Shown here piece by piece: positions 25,512-34,580 of a stretch of 64,000 bases of DNA. The notes below the pieces were generated by a model that worked only from the letters and a program-made list of their open reading frames with translations, was not told the DNA's origin and did no database searches. Origin of the DNA: Burkholderia contaminans (GTDB lineage Bacteria > Pseudomonadota > Gammaproteobacteria > Burkholderiales > Burkholderiaceae); NCBI RefSeq assembly GCF_029633825.1, contig NZ_CP090641.1, positions 3,162,001 through 3,226,000 of the forward strand. Direction: 5' to 3'. A program made the translations under genes and the position numbers. The first letter of the stretch is position 1, and every line of letters begins with the position of its first letter.

Positions 25512-26726
25512 ATGAAAAAGCGCGTCGCTTTCGCCATGACGGCAGTTGGCCTTGCAGCCGCTACCGCCGCCCACGCTCAAAGCAGCGTGACCCTGTACGG
25601 TATCGTCGACAACGGTCTGGCTTGGCAGAACAACTCGTCGGCAGTCGGTGCTACCACGGGTGGTCACTCGAAGGTGCAAATGTCCACCGGCGTGTGGGCA
25701 GGCAGCCGCTTCGGCCTGAAGGGCAGCGAAGATCTCGGCGGCGGCACGAAGGCGATTTTCCAGTTGGAAGCCGGCGTCAACACGGCTAACGGCTCGTCGC
25801 AGTGGACCAACGGCATCTTCACGCGTCAGGCGTGGGTTGGCCTGACCAACAGCACGTACGGTACGCTGACGGCTGGCCGCCAGTACACCGCGTACTACAC
25901 GCTGCTGTCGCCGTACAGCCCGACGACCTGGCTGACCGGCTACTACGGCGCGCACCCGGGCGATATCGACTCGCTGGATACGAGCTACCGTGCGAATAAC
26001 TCGCTCGTCTACATGTCGCCGAAGTTCTACGGCTTCACGGTCGGCGGTTCGTACTCGTTCGGCGGCGTCGCAGGCGCGACGAACCGTGGCTCGACGTGGA
26101 GCGCGGCGATCCAGTACCTGAACGGCCCGGCAGGCATCGCCGTCGGCTACCAGAAGGTCAACAACGCGACGCTCGGCGGCGGCGTGTGGGGCGCGAACTC
26201 GACGGTCCAGAACGGCCTGACGGCAACGGGCGACGGCAACCAGCCGGCCGTTTCGTCGATCAACAACGGCTATGCCACGGCGCAATCGCAACAGCGTATC
26301 GCTGTGACGGCGGGCTACCAGTTCACGCCGGCATGGGACATTTCGGCATCGTACTCGAACGTCCAGTACACGCCGGGCACGGGTTCGGCGTTCCGCAACA
26401 CGGCCATCTTCAACACGGCAGGCGCCGTGCTGCACTGGAAGGCAGCCGCTCAGTGGGACTTCGCAGCGGGCTACTCGTACACGGCAGCCACGCAATCGAA
26501 CGGCATCACCAGCTCGGCCAAGTACCACCAGGTCACGCTGTCGCAGTACTACAGCCTGTCGAAGCGTACGGGCCTGTACGCAGTTGAGGCTTACCAGCAC
26601 GCCAGCGGCAACACGCTCGGCAAGAGCGGCATCATCGCCGCAACGACGTCGATCGGCGACGGCGTGGGCGCAGGTTCGAAGCAGAACCAGATCGGCGTCG
26701 GCGTCGGCCTGATCCACCGCTTCTAA
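25512..26726 (+). CDS. Gram-negative outer-membrane porin (Burkholderia OpcP/OmpC type)
   Basis: Trimeric general porin of 404 residues. The signal peptide (MKKRVAFAMTAVGLAAATAAHAQ, cut after AHA or HAQ) is followed by SSVTLYGIVDNGLAW, the standard first strand of Burkholderiales porins, then repeated aromatic beta strands and the terminal outer-membrane sorting phenylalanine in GVGLIHRF. The segment SRFGLKGSEDLGGGTKAIFQLE is highly conserved in the family. Codon choice differs slightly from neighbours (more GGC/AAG/CTG optimal codons), as expected of a highly expressed gene. Ribosome site GAGGACGGAGAATCA precedes the ATG at 25512, and a classical terminator follows. Confidence 0.95.
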   Translation: MKKRVAFAMTAVGLAAATAAHAQSSVTLYGIVDNGLAWQNNSSAVGATTGGHSKVQMSTGVWAGSRFGLKGSEDLGGGTKAIFQLEAGVNTANGSSQWTNGIFTRQAWVGLTNSTYGTLTAGRQYTAYYTLLSPYSPTTWLTGYYGAHPGDIDSLDTSYRANNSLVYMSPKFYGFTVGGSYSFGGVAGATNRGSTWSAAIQYLNGPAGIAVGYQKVNNATLGGGVWGANSTVQNGLTATGDGNQPAVSSINNGYATAQSQQRIAVTAGYQFTPAWDISASYSNVQYTPGTGSAFRNTAIFNTAGAVLHWKAAAQWDFAAGYSYTAATQSNGITSSAKYHQVTLSQYYSLSKRTGLYAVEAYQHASGNTLGKSGIIAATTSIGDGVGAGSKQNQIGVGVGLIHRF

Positions 26727-26770
26727 ATGTCGCGCGGCGCGCGAGCGCCGCTTGTGGCATGCGGTTGAAG

Positions 26771-26794
26771 AACCGGCCTTCGGGCCGGTTTTTT
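26771..26794 (+). terminator. Rho-independent terminator of the porin gene
   Basis: Perfect 8-bp stem AACCGGCC/GGCCGGTT with a stable TTCG tetraloop (26779-26782), followed by six T (26789-26794). It lies 45 bases after the porin stop codon. This is the textbook form and the clearest terminator in the first half of the window. Confidence 0.93.
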
Positions 26795-26950
26795 CATGTG
26801 CGGTACGTATTGCGCATACTCCGGTTCCGTTACCGGCCGGCATCGACCGGATGCGGAGGGCGACGAAAGCCGCGCCTGACAAGCGCATCGCTCACGCGGC
26901 GCCGGCCTGCAGACGGCAGCATCCGGCCCGTGCGAATGTCGTCCAGCCGA

Positions 26951-28441
26951 TCACTCCGTCGCGCCATCCGTCCAGCTTCCCGCCAGCGCCTGAAACAGCG
27001 CCGCCGTATCGGCGAGTCGATCTGCCTGCGCGCGCGTACGATCGAGCGCCGTCTGCAACGTCTGCCGCTGCGCGTCGAGCAGGTCGAACGTGCTGATCCC
27101 GCCCGCCGCGTAACGGTCGCCGGCAATCCGGTTGCTGGCTGCCGCTTCCTCGGCGGCGGTGTCTCTCGCCTGCAGTGCAGCCGCATCGTGCTCGACGGCA
27201 CGCATGGCATCGGCCACCTGTTGCAGCGCCTCGAGCACGGTTTCCCGGTAGCTCGCGAACGCTGCGTCGTATGCCGCTTCGGCCGCACGTTTCTTCGCGC
27301 GCAGTTCACCGCCGTGAAAGAGCGGTTGCGTCAGCCCGAGGCCGACATTCCACACATTGAGCCCGCTCACGAGATCCGCGATGCGCGTGCGCTCCGAGCC
27401 GATTCCCGCCGAAATCGAAAAGCGCGGATACAGGTTCGCGGTGGCCACGCCGACGTTCGCGCTGGCCTGGTGCAGCACGGCTTCGGCGGCGCGGATGTCG
27501 GGGCGTTCGCGTGCGAGCGTCGACGGCAGCGCGACGGGCAGCGTGCGCGGCAGCACGAGCGTATCGAGTGTGAGGTCGGGCAGCGCGGCATCGGACGGCG
27601 GCACGCCGAGCAGGATCGCGAGCCGATGGCCGGCTTGTGCGAGGCGGGCCTCGAGCGGCGGCAGCGACGCCCGCGTCTGCGCGAGCAGCGCGCGTTGCGC
27701 ATGCACGTCGGCCTGCGAAACGCCGCCCGCCGCGAAACGCGCTTCGACGATGCGCAACTGCCGCGCCTGCGCATCGATCAGTTGCCGCGTGAGCACGACC
27801 TGCTGCGCGAGCGACGCGCGCAGGATCGCGGTCGCGACGACATTGCCCGCGAGCGTCAGGCGCGCGGCGTCGAGCGTGTACGCCTGGTAGTCGACCTGTG
27901 CGCGTAGCGCTTCGAGCGCACGCCGGTTGCCGCCGAATACGTCGAGCACATACGACACGCTCACCGACGCGTCATAAAGCGTGAACGGCCCCGGGCTGGG
28001 CACGTTGGCGGGCAGGCCGAACGCGGTCGTGTCGACCTGCTCGCGCGTGGCGGACAGGCTCGCATCGACTTTCGGCAACATCGTCGCGCCGGCTTCGGCC
28101 GCGTGGTTCTGCCGCGCTTCGTCGAGCCGCGCACGGGCTTCGGCAAGCGTCGGGCTGTTGTGCCACGCGGTATCGACGAGCCGGTTCAGCGGTTCCGAGC
28201 CGAACTGCGTCCACCAGTGCTGCGGAGTATGCGCGGCCGATGCGAACGTCTGCGCATCGCCGGCCGGTCCGGCGGCGGAGGCCGTCGTCGCGGGCGGCTC
28301 GCCGCGCGTGTAGCGCTGCGTGGCGGGCGCATCCGGCGCGTGGAAATCCGGCCCGACCGCGCATCCGGCGACGAGCAGTGCAGCGGCGATCGGCATGCAA
28401 CCGCGGGCGGCGTGGAAGGGGCGACGCGAAGCCGGTTTCAT
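26951..28441 (-). CDS. Outer-membrane efflux channel lipoprotein, NodT family
   Basis: TolC-like outer-membrane factor of 496 residues. A lipoprotein signal ends in LLVAGC (lipobox cysteine about residue 27), followed by AVGPDFHAPDAP, the usual NodT mature start. Two duplicated coiled-coil/beta repeats follow (about 80-270 and 290-490) with typical phrases (LVDTAWHNSPTLAEARARLDEARQ; GLTQPLFHGGELRAKKRAAEAAYDAAFASYRETVLEALQQVADAM). It is the last gene of the leftward tetR efflux operon, 10 bases after the ABC permease, so it probably forms the outer-membrane exit for that ABC pump. Substrate unknown. Confidence 0.92.
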   Translation of the reverse strand: MKPASRRPFHAARGCMPIAAALLVAGCAVGPDFHAPDAPATQRYTRGEPPATTASAAGPAGDAQTFASAAHTPQHWWTQFGSEPLNRLVDTAWHNSPTLAEARARLDEARQNHAAEAGATMLPKVDASLSATREQVDTTAFGLPANVPSPGPFTLYDASVSVSYVLDVFGGNRRALEALRAQVDYQAYTLDAARLTLAGNVVATAILRASLAQQVVLTRQLIDAQARQLRIVEARFAAGGVSQADVHAQRALLAQTRASLPPLEARLAQAGHRLAILLGVPPSDAALPDLTLDTLVLPRTLPVALPSTLARERPDIRAAEAVLHQASANVGVATANLYPRFSISAGIGSERTRIADLVSGLNVWNVGLGLTQPLFHGGELRAKKRAAEAAYDAAFASYRETVLEALQQVADAMRAVEHDAAALQARDTAAEEAAASNRIAGDRYAAGGISTFDLLDAQRQTLQTALDRTRAQADRLADTAALFQALAGSWTDGATE

Positions 28442-28451
28442 CGTGCGGCAC

Positions 28452-29606
28452 CTAGTCGAGCGTACGCCGGTAGAACCGCAGCGCGACGCCCATCACGACG
28501 ACGGTGAACAGCGCGACCGGCCACACGGACGGCCACAGGTCGCTCCAGCCGTTGCCTTTCAGCAGGATGCCGCGCACGAGGCGGTTGAAGTAGGTGAGCG
28601 GCAGCAGGTTGCCGATGAACTGCGCCCACTTCGGCATCCCGGCGAACGGGAACATGAAGCCCGACAGCAGGATGTTCGGCAGGAAATAGAACACCGCGAG
28701 CTGCATCGACTGCAACTGGTTCTGCGCGAGCGACGACAGCGTGATGCCGACCGTCAGGTTCGCGGCGATGAACAGCAGCGCGGACAGGTAGATGGCGAAC
28801 AAGCCGCCGACGAACGGCACCGCGAACACGAAGCGGGCAGCCGCGAGAATGATCGACACCTGGATCAGCCCGATCAGCACGTACGGGACGATCTTGCCCG
28901 TCATGACCTCGAGCGGCCGCACGGGCGTCGCGAGCAGGTTCTCCATCGTGCCGCGCTCGCGCTCGCGGGTGATCGCGAGGCCCGTCATCATCACCATCGT
29001 CATCGTCAGGATCACGCCCATCAGGCCCGGCACGACGTTGTACTGGGTGATGCCCTCGGGGTTGTACAGCCGGTGCAGCACGACGTTGAACGCGGCCGGG
29101 CGGCCGTTCAGGTGGGCGAGCGGGCCGGTCAGGTCCTTGTCCGCGACCGGCTGCACCAGGCCGGACAGCGCGCCGATCGCCGACGCGGTCGCGACGGGAT
29201 CGGTGGCGTCCGCCTCGACGAGCAGCGACGGACGCTCGCCGCGCAGCAGCCGGCGCGAGAAATCGGCCGGCACGTTCAAGACGAACAGCACGTCGCCGCG
29301 TGCGAGCGCACGGCGGCCGGCCGCTTCGTCGGGCAGCGTCTCGACGACGTCGAAGTACGCGGAATTGCGCATCGCGGCGACGAAGCTGCGCGCGAACGGG
29401 CTCGCATCGGCGACGATCACCGCGGTGGGCAGGTGTTTCGGATCGGTGTTGATCGCGAAGCCGAACAGCGCGAGCTGGATGATCGGCACGCCGACGATCA
29501 TCGCGAACGTCACGCGGTCGCGCCGCAGCTGCAGGAATTCCTTCAGCACGATGCTCCACCAGCGGGCGACCGAGAACGCGTCGCGCAGGTGCGCCCACGC
29601 GTTCAC
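28452..29606 (-). CDS. ABC-2 type efflux permease (YbhR/YhhJ-like)
   Basis: Inner-membrane subunit of 384 residues in the ABC-2 family. One N-terminal helix (about 33-52, FAMIVGVPIIQLALFGFAIN) is followed by a large periplasmic domain (55-180) and five further helices from about 195, with the conserved RERERGTMENLLATPVRP loop that contacts the ATPase. This architecture is that of YbhS/YbhR and of type I-like drug exporters. The GTG at 29606 overlaps the ATPase stop by four bases (GTGA). Only one permease gene is present, so it must act as a homodimer. Confidence 0.9.
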   Translation of the reverse strand: MNAWAHLRDAFSVARWWSIVLKEFLQLRRDRVTFAMIVGVPIIQLALFGFAINTDPKHLPTAVIVADASPFARSFVAAMRNSAYFDVVETLPDEAAGRRALARGDVLFVLNVPADFSRRLLRGERPSLLVEADATDPVATASAIGALSGLVQPVADKDLTGPLAHLNGRPAAFNVVLHRLYNPEGITQYNVVPGLMGVILTMTMVMMTGLAITRERERGTMENLLATPVRPLEVMTGKIVPYVLIGLIQVSIILAAARFVFAVPFVGGLFAIYLSALLFIAANLTVGITLSSLAQNQLQSMQLAVFYFLPNILLSGFMFPFAGMPKWAQFIGNLLPLTYFNRLVRGILLKGNGWSDLWPSVWPVALFTVVVMGVALRFYRRTLD

Positions 29607-30562
29607 GACGATGCTCCGCCGGGCGGCCCGGATGCGCGGCCCATCATGTAGATGAAGACGTCCTCGAGCCCGGTGTCGATCGGCGCGACCTGCAGCGCGG
29701 CAGGCCCGTCGGCTTGCGCCGCGACCTGCGCGAGCGTCGCGTCGAGCTGCGCGCGATCGCGGCCGCTCACGTGCAGCGCCGAGCCGAACACGACCGTCTG
29801 GTCGACGCCCGGCATCGTGCGCAGCCGCGCGGACAGTTCGCTCAGATGCGCACCGGTGATCGCGCGGGTCGCGAGCCCCTGCGACGCGACGATCTCCGCC
29901 GATGTGCCCTGCGCGAGCAGCTCGCCGTACGCGATGTACGCAAGCTTGTGGCAGCGCTCGGCCTCGTCCATGTAGTGCGTGCTGACGAGCACCGAGATCC
30001 CTTGCGCGGCCAGCCGGTGCAGTTCTTCCCAGAAGTCGCGGCGCGCGGCCGGATCGACGCCGGCCGTCGGCTCGTCGAGCAGCAATAGCGCCGGCTCGTG
30101 CAGCATGCAGGCGGCCAGCGCGAGGCGCTGCTTCCAGCCGCCCGACAGCGCGCCCGTGAGCTGGTCCGCGCGGCTCGCGAGGCCGAGCCCGTCGAGTGCG
30201 CGCGCGACGGCCGCCTTGCGGTCGGGCATCCCGTACACGCGCGCGACGAAATCGAGGTTCTCGCGGATCGACAGGTCTTCCCAGTACGAGAAGCGCTGCG
30301 TCATGTAGCCGACGCGCCGCTTGATCTGCGCGCTGTCGCGCACGATGTCGTAGCCGAGGCAGGTGCCGCTGCCCGAGTCGGGCGTGAGCAGCCCGCACAT
30401 CATCCGGATCGACGTGGTCTTGCCGCTGCCGTTCGGCCCGAGAAAGCCGAAGATCTCGCCGCGCGCAACGCGCAGCGACACGTCCTTCACGACGTGCTTG
30501 TCGCCGAAATGCTTGTTCAGGCGATCGACGTCGATCGCGTACGGTGCGGGCGGCGCGTTCAC
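29603..30562 (-). CDS. ABC-2 exporter ATP-binding protein (YbhF/CcmA-like)
   Basis: Cytoplasmic ATPase of 319 residues with one nucleotide-binding domain: Walker A (FLGPNGSGKTTSIRMM), signature LSGGWKQRLALAACM, Walker B (ALLLLDEPTAGVDP) and switch segment STHYMDEAERCHKL. The C-terminal 80 residues (SELSARLRTMPGVDQTVVFG onward) form the extra domain seen in drug-exporting ABC-2 ATPases. GTG start at 30562 overlaps the membrane-fusion gene stop by four bases. Paired with the permease and with periplasmic and outer-membrane partners, it makes a full tripartite ABC exporter. Confidence 0.92.
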   Translation of the reverse strand: MNAPPAPYAIDVDRLNKHFGDKHVVKDVSLRVARGEIFGFLGPNGSGKTTSIRMMCGLLTPDSGSGTCLGYDIVRDSAQIKRRVGYMTQRFSYWEDLSIRENLDFVARVYGMPDRKAAVARALDGLGLASRADQLTGALSGGWKQRLALAACMLHEPALLLLDEPTAGVDPAARRDFWEELHRLAAQGISVLVSTHYMDEAERCHKLAYIAYGELLAQGTSAEIVASQGLATRAITGAHLSELSARLRTMPGVDQTVVFGSALHVSGRDRAQLDATLAQVAAQADGPAALQVAPIDTGLEDVFIYMMGRASGPPGGASS

Positions 30563-31524
30563 GGCACCCTCACGGCGACGGGCTGGCCCGGATGGAGCTT
30601 CGGCGCGTCGGCGACGGCCGGGCGCGCCTCGATCATGAACACGAGCTTGGTCCGGCTCTCGTTGCTGTAGATCACGGGCGGCGTGTATTCGGCTTCGCTC
30701 GATACGTAGGTGATGCGCGCGGTCACGTCGACCGCACAGCCGTCGCAGTGGATCGCGACCGTGCGCCCCGGCGCGAGCGATGCGATGGCGGCCTCCGGCA
30801 CGAAGAAGCGCACCTTCAGGTTTTGCGGCGGCAGCATCTGCACGACCGGATTGCCGGCCTGCACCCATTCGCCGACGCGGTACAGCGTGTCGTACACGCG
30901 CCCGGCCGCGGGTGCGGCGACGCGCTTCTGGTCGAGCTTCCATTGCGCCTCGGCGACGGCCGCCTGCGCGGCGTCGACCTGCGCGGCCTGCGCGGCGACC
31001 TGCTGCGCGCGGCCGGGCAGACGCGCGACGTCGACCTGCTTCTGGAGTTCGCGCATCTGCGCGGCGGTCGTTTGCGCGGACGTGCGCGAATCGTCGAGCT
31101 GCTGTTTCGACAGGCCGCCAGCGGCGTACTGGCTTTCGTCGCGCACGAGCTGCGCGGCGGCCCGCGCGGCTTGCGCGGCGGACTGCGCGAGCTGCGCCTG
31201 CGTAACCGCGATTTCCGGCGGGCGCTTGCCCGTCTGCAGGTCGGCAAGCTGCGCGCGGGCGGCCGCGAGCTGGTGCTGCGCCTGCAGCAGCGCGGCCGTT
31301 TCGCTGACGGCTTCGAGCGAGAAGGCCGGCGCGCCGGCAGCGAGGGCCCGGCCGCGCGCGACCGACAACTGCGTGAGCGTGCCCGATTGCGACGACGACA
31401 GGTACACGAATTCGCCTTCGACGTAGCCCTGGTAGGTCGTGCCGTTGCGCGCTGGCCGTTCGCAACCGGCGAGCAGCGCGACGGCGGCGGCCAGCACGAG
31501 CGGCAGCGCGCGGGCCGGGTTCAC
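30559..31524 (-). CDS. HlyD-family periplasmic adaptor (YbhG/YhiI-like)
   Basis: Membrane-fusion protein of 321 residues. The N-terminus has a lipoprotein-type signal ending LLAGC (lipobox cysteine about residue 20). A biotinyl-like half (YVEGEFVYLSSSQSGTLTQL) leads into a long alpha-helical hairpin rich in alanine and glutamine (about 75-190), then the second biotinyl half (VAAPAAGRVYDTLYRVGEWVQAG) and beta-barrel (LKVRFFVPEAAIASLAPG). It bridges the ABC pump and the NodT channel. I chose the GTG at 31524, which overlaps the tetR stop by four bases (GTGA), over the longer ATG frame whose extra 45 residues are arginine-rich shadow coding. Confidence 0.9.
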   Translation of the reverse strand: MNPARALPLVLAAAVALLAGCERPARNGTTYQGYVEGEFVYLSSSQSGTLTQLSVARGRALAAGAPAFSLEAVSETAALLQAQHQLAAARAQLADLQTGKRPPEIAVTQAQLAQSAAQAARAAAQLVRDESQYAAGGLSKQQLDDSRTSAQTTAAQMRELQKQVDVARLPGRAQQVAAQAAQVDAAQAAVAEAQWKLDQKRVAAPAAGRVYDTLYRVGEWVQAGNPVVQMLPPQNLKVRFFVPEAAIASLAPGRTVAIHCDGCAVDVTARITYVSSEAEYTPPVIYSNESRTKLVFMIEARPAVADAPKLHPGQPVAVRVP

Positions 31525-32219
31525 GACCGCCTCCGTGGCGAGCGGACCGGCGCGCGAGGCGGCGCGGCCGGCGGCTGCAGGCCCGAACCGAGCAGTGCGC
31601 GGACATGGCGATGCAGCACGTCGCGGTCGATCGGCGGCAGGCCGCGCGCGCTTTGCCACAGTTTCGCGGTCGCGAGCGGCAGCATCACCAGCGCGATGAT
31701 CGAATGGAACAGGAACGCGGGCTCGAGCGCGGGGTTCAGCGTGCCGGCCTGCTGCGCGCCGCGGATCCGTTCGGCGAAGCGCCCGATATGTTCGAGCGGA
31801 ATGCGCCGGACCATCCGCTCGCGCAGCAGCCCGCCCTCATGGATGATCTCGCGCAACCAGATCGACGGCAGCCACGGCATGCGGTGCGTGACGTCGAAGA
31901 AGCGGTCGACGAGTTCGGCGACGAGCGCGAACGGGTCGTTTTCGATCTGCGGCTTGGTCGGCCGCCACACGAACGCGATGACCTGCACGAGCCGCTCCTC
32001 GACGATCGCGTCGAGCAGTTGCTCGCGATTCGTGAAGTAGTAGTGGACCATCGCCGACGTGACGCCGGCGGCGGCGGCGATCTGCGCGACGGTCGTCGCG
32101 GCGATGCCGCGCTCGGCGAACAACTGCATCGCGACGTCGAGCATGTGGTCGCGCAGGTCGAAATCGTCGACCGACGGGCGGCGCCCGCGCGGCCTGGCGA
32201 CGGTGGATTTCGCGTTCAT
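31521..32219 (-). CDS. TetR-family repressor of the efflux operon
   Basis: DNA-binding repressor of 232 residues. The TetR helix-turn-helix lies at about 20-65 (MLDVAMQLFAERGIAATTVAQIAAAAGVTSAMVHYYFTNREQLLDA). The ligand domain follows, and it ends with a basic proline-rich tail. It is the first gene of the leftward operon tetR-adaptor-ATPase-permease-nodT, so it probably represses its own operon and is released by a pump substrate. The start at 32219 (MNAKSTVARPRGRR) was chosen over an upstream ATG because an AT-rich imperfect palindrome lies directly before it. Confidence 0.9.
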   Translation of the reverse strand: MNAKSTVARPRGRRPSVDDFDLRDHMLDVAMQLFAERGIAATTVAQIAAAAGVTSAMVHYYFTNREQLLDAIVEERLVQVIAFVWRPTKPQIENDPFALVAELVDRFFDVTHRMPWLPSIWLREIIHEGGLLRERMVRRIPLEHIGRFAERIRGAQQAGTLNPALEPAFLFHSIIALVMLPLATAKLWQSARGLPPIDRDVLHRHVRALLGSGLQPPAAPPRAPVRSPRRRS

Positions 32220-32231
32220 GAAATCGACGCT

Positions 32232-32251
32232 AATTGATGAGTTAGTTAATT
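32232..32251. promoter_or_regulatory. Possible TetR operator upstream of the efflux operon
   Basis: A 20-base AT-rich imperfect palindrome with matching AATT ends and matching A/T positions inside (7 of 10 pairs) begins 13 bases upstream of the tetR start codon, in an otherwise GC-rich setting. Autorepression by the first gene product is the usual design for such operons. Binding is inference. Confidence 0.4.
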
Positions 32252-32411
32252 TCAAGGAAGGGTTTTCGCTGCGGTTGATCGGGATCAGCCGCGGTGTGAA
32301 TCGCGGCACGGACGGGCGTGGTGCCGCGTCGGTCGGGCGGCGTCAAGCGGCCTTCGAATGAAGAAAGCGGCTACAGAAGAAGCGAGGCGCGCGAACGCAG
32401 GTATCGCGCGC

Positions 32412-33482
32412 TCAGGCCGCGCGCCGGTTGCCCTTGACGATCCAGTCGCTGAACGTCGCGTCCGCCAGCGCGGGGCGCGCTGCGGCCGCCAGCGATGCCG
32501 ACGCAGCGTCGCCGCGGTGCCGGGGCGGCTGCTCGATCGTTTCACGCGGGCTGTGCCCGAATTCGGCCTTGAAAGACCGGCTGAAATGCTTGTCGCTGGC
32601 GAATCCGTAGCGCCACGCGAGATCCGCGATGCGGCTTCGGGGACGGGTCGGGTCCGCGAGCATGTTCCGGATCCGCAGGAGCCGGGTGCGCTGCACGAGC
32701 TTCATCACGCCGCCGTCCGGCTGGAACAGCCGGTACAGCTTCGGACGCGAAACGCCGATCGCCTTGCAGATCGCGTCCGGACACAGGTCGGGGTCGGTCA
32801 GGTGCTGCTCGATGTAGCTCCGGGCACGCTCGCGCAGCGCAGCGTCGATCTCCGTGCCGGCCTGCATCAGCGTGTCGGCGCAGGGCTGTACGCACGCGTG
32901 CAGCAGGTTCGTCGTCGCCTGCGTCAGATAGGGCACCTGCGCGGCGGACACGCCCGACAGATTGTCGTGGAAAGCGAGCAGGTAGTCGGCCAGGATGCCG
33001 CCCATCGCCGGCGCCATCGCACAGCCGTGCAGCTTCGCGGTATCGGGATGAAACAGGTCGCGCGGCAGGGTCACGATGACCGTGTCCCCGGTCCTGACGA
33101 TGCAGTCGAACGCGTGGACGGTGTCGATCAGGTACAGGCCGCCGGGGCGCATATCGACCGTCCGCTTGCCGAATTGCCAGGTGATGCTGCCGCCGAGATG
33201 CAGCAGCAGGTAGTAATGATCCAGTCCGTCGGCGCGGATCTGCCGCGCGGTGCGCGTCATACCGTAGGCGACGTTGCGGTCGGGATTCAGCCAGGTGCGC
33301 CGGCCCATCGTGAACGGCCCGACGCGTGTCGCGTCGAACCGGCAGTCGAACGGCACCGTGCGTTCGTCGGGGGCGACGAACGACCAGCTGCCGCTGGTGG
33401 CGACCCATGCGTCGAACCGCTCGGCGGGCGGCGCATCGAGGGTGGAAAAGCGATAGGTGTCCAGTACGGACGGGCTATCCAT
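32412..33482 (-). CDS. AraC-family regulator with AraC_binding_2 domain
   Basis: Transcription factor of 356 residues. Residues about 15-200 form the AraC_binding_2-type effector domain (RRTWLNPDRNVAYGMTRTARQIRADGLDHYYLLLHLGGSI). Residues about 215-320 form the double helix-turn-helix, with ICKAIGVSRPKLYRLFQPDGGVMKLVQ and RIADLAWRYGFASDKHFSRSFKAEFGHSPRE. A low-complexity tail of about 30 residues follows. The neighbours are the unrelated tetR operon downstream and a divergent lipoprotein gene 281 bases upstream; the latter is a candidate target. The effector is unknown. Confidence 0.88.
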   Translation of the reverse strand: MDSPSVLDTYRFSTLDAPPAERFDAWVATSGSWSFVAPDERTVPFDCRFDATRVGPFTMGRRTWLNPDRNVAYGMTRTARQIRADGLDHYYLLLHLGGSITWQFGKRTVDMRPGGLYLIDTVHAFDCIVRTGDTVIVTLPRDLFHPDTAKLHGCAMAPAMGGILADYLLAFHDNLSGVSAAQVPYLTQATTNLLHACVQPCADTLMQAGTEIDAALRERARSYIEQHLTDPDLCPDAICKAIGVSRPKLYRLFQPDGGVMKLVQRTRLLRIRNMLADPTRPRSRIADLAWRYGFASDKHFSRSFKAEFGHSPRETIEQPPRHRGDAASASLAAAARPALADATFSDWIVKGNRRAA

Positions 33483-33763
33483 TGCTTGCCCTTCGGGTAG
33501 GGAAGACGCCGTTCCGTTCGTTCCCGGAAGCAGGAAAACGGCAAATGCGGTAACGGTCGATCGGAATCGGCCGATACCGGCACGTTGGACGGAAATGCAC
33601 CAAATAGAGACGCACAGGCACCTCTAGCCGCGCGGGCCATCATATCATCGGCCCGAAACACGCTTGAACCACGACAAACAAACATAAAACGCAGTACCGA
33701 GGGCCGTGCAAAAAGAACAGGCGGAGACCGGCCGTTGATTCAAGGCGGGATCCGGGGGCAGCG

Positions 33764-34510
33764 ATGACGAAAAAACGATGGGCCGGGGTGTCGATGGCGG
33801 CGCTGGCCAGTCTGCTCCTGCCCGCGTGCGGCGGGCCGGACCGGCCGGCGCCGGATGCGACGGGCAGCCGCGCGAACGCGGCCGATGTATCCAGTGCGGA
33901 ATGCGATCCGGTTTATCGGGAAGGCGATACCGTCAGCCTGCATGTCTATGTGCGCGCGTCGGCGCGCAGCCCGATGGCCGACGGCGGCGTCGTGACGCGG
34001 ACGGTTTTGTCTGCGACCTTTCAAGGCATGCCGCTGACGCGGGAAACCGAAACCGCGGCCGATTCGATCGTGCAGACGCATCGCTACTATCACGTCGGCA
34101 ATGGCGCACGCACGTTCTATGGCGAGGATCAGACGATCGCCGGCAAATTGATGTTGCGCGACATCTATACGCCGCCCTATGCCGAGGCGATCAGCCTCGA
34201 AGGAACCGAATCGACGCAATATCGCGATACGGTCGTCGTACCGGCTGACGGTCAGCAAACGGCTGTATCGGTGCGGCGTGCCTATGCCGGGCGCGACACC
34301 GTACGCCTTCGGAACGGCAAGACGTTCGCCGGCGCGTGCCATTACCGCATCACGCAGGTCGCGGTCGATTCGGACGGCCAGGTGACGACCGTCGCCGACG
34401 AATGGCGCGCACCCGGCGTCGGCGTGGTCAAAACGGTGGCCGCCGTCGGCGGAATCGACACTGTGACGCAGGAACTGGAATCGGCCACGGTCGGCGGCCG
34501 GGTGTATTGA
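33764..34510 (+). CDS. Uncharacterised lipoprotein
   Basis: Predicted lipoprotein of 248 residues with no family I recognise. The signal sequence MTKKRWAGVSMAALASLLLPAC ends in a lipobox cysteine at about 22. The mature part has a flexible proline-rich linker, then a compact beta-rich domain of alternating hydrophobic and polar residues (SLHVYVRASARSP, TRETETAADSIVQTHRYYHVG, QVAVDSDGQVTTVADEWRAPGVGVVKTV). The last phrase resembles the outer-membrane proteins that report a modified substrate through a guaranteed VADEWxxPGVGxVK pattern, seen in several putative secreted lipoproteins. Divergent from the AraC regulator, which may control it. Ribosome site GGGGGCAGCG is weak. Confidence 0.75.
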   Translation: MTKKRWAGVSMAALASLLLPACGGPDRPAPDATGSRANAADVSSAECDPVYREGDTVSLHVYVRASARSPMADGGVVTRTVLSATFQGMPLTRETETAADSIVQTHRYYHVGNGARTFYGEDQTIAGKLMLRDIYTPPYAEAISLEGTESTQYRDTVVVPADGQQTAVSVRRAYAGRDTVRLRNGKTFAGACHYRITQVAVDSDGQVTTVADEWRAPGVGVVKTVAAVGGIDTVTQELESATVGGRVY

Positions 34511-34535
34511 CGCCGGCCCCTGCGCGGGCCGGCCG

Positions 34536-34556
34536 ACAGCCCGGTTCGCGGGCTGT
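34536..34556. terminator. Stem-loop between convergent lipoprotein and cupin genes
   Basis: An 8-bp perfect inverted repeat (34536-34543 with 34549-34556, ACAGCCCG arm, 5-base loop) can be extended by flanking CCG/CGG with a bulge. It lies between two convergent stop codons, consistent with a bidirectional terminator, although no T-run follows. Confidence 0.5.
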
Positions 34557-34580
34557 TCGGCGCGTCGCCGCCCGCGACGT

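Noticed and set aside
31521..31659. Longer N-terminus of the adaptor starting at 31659
   Set aside because: The extra 45 residues are proline/arginine-rich shadow of tetR; the GTG at 31524 with the GTGA overlap starts exactly at the signal peptide.
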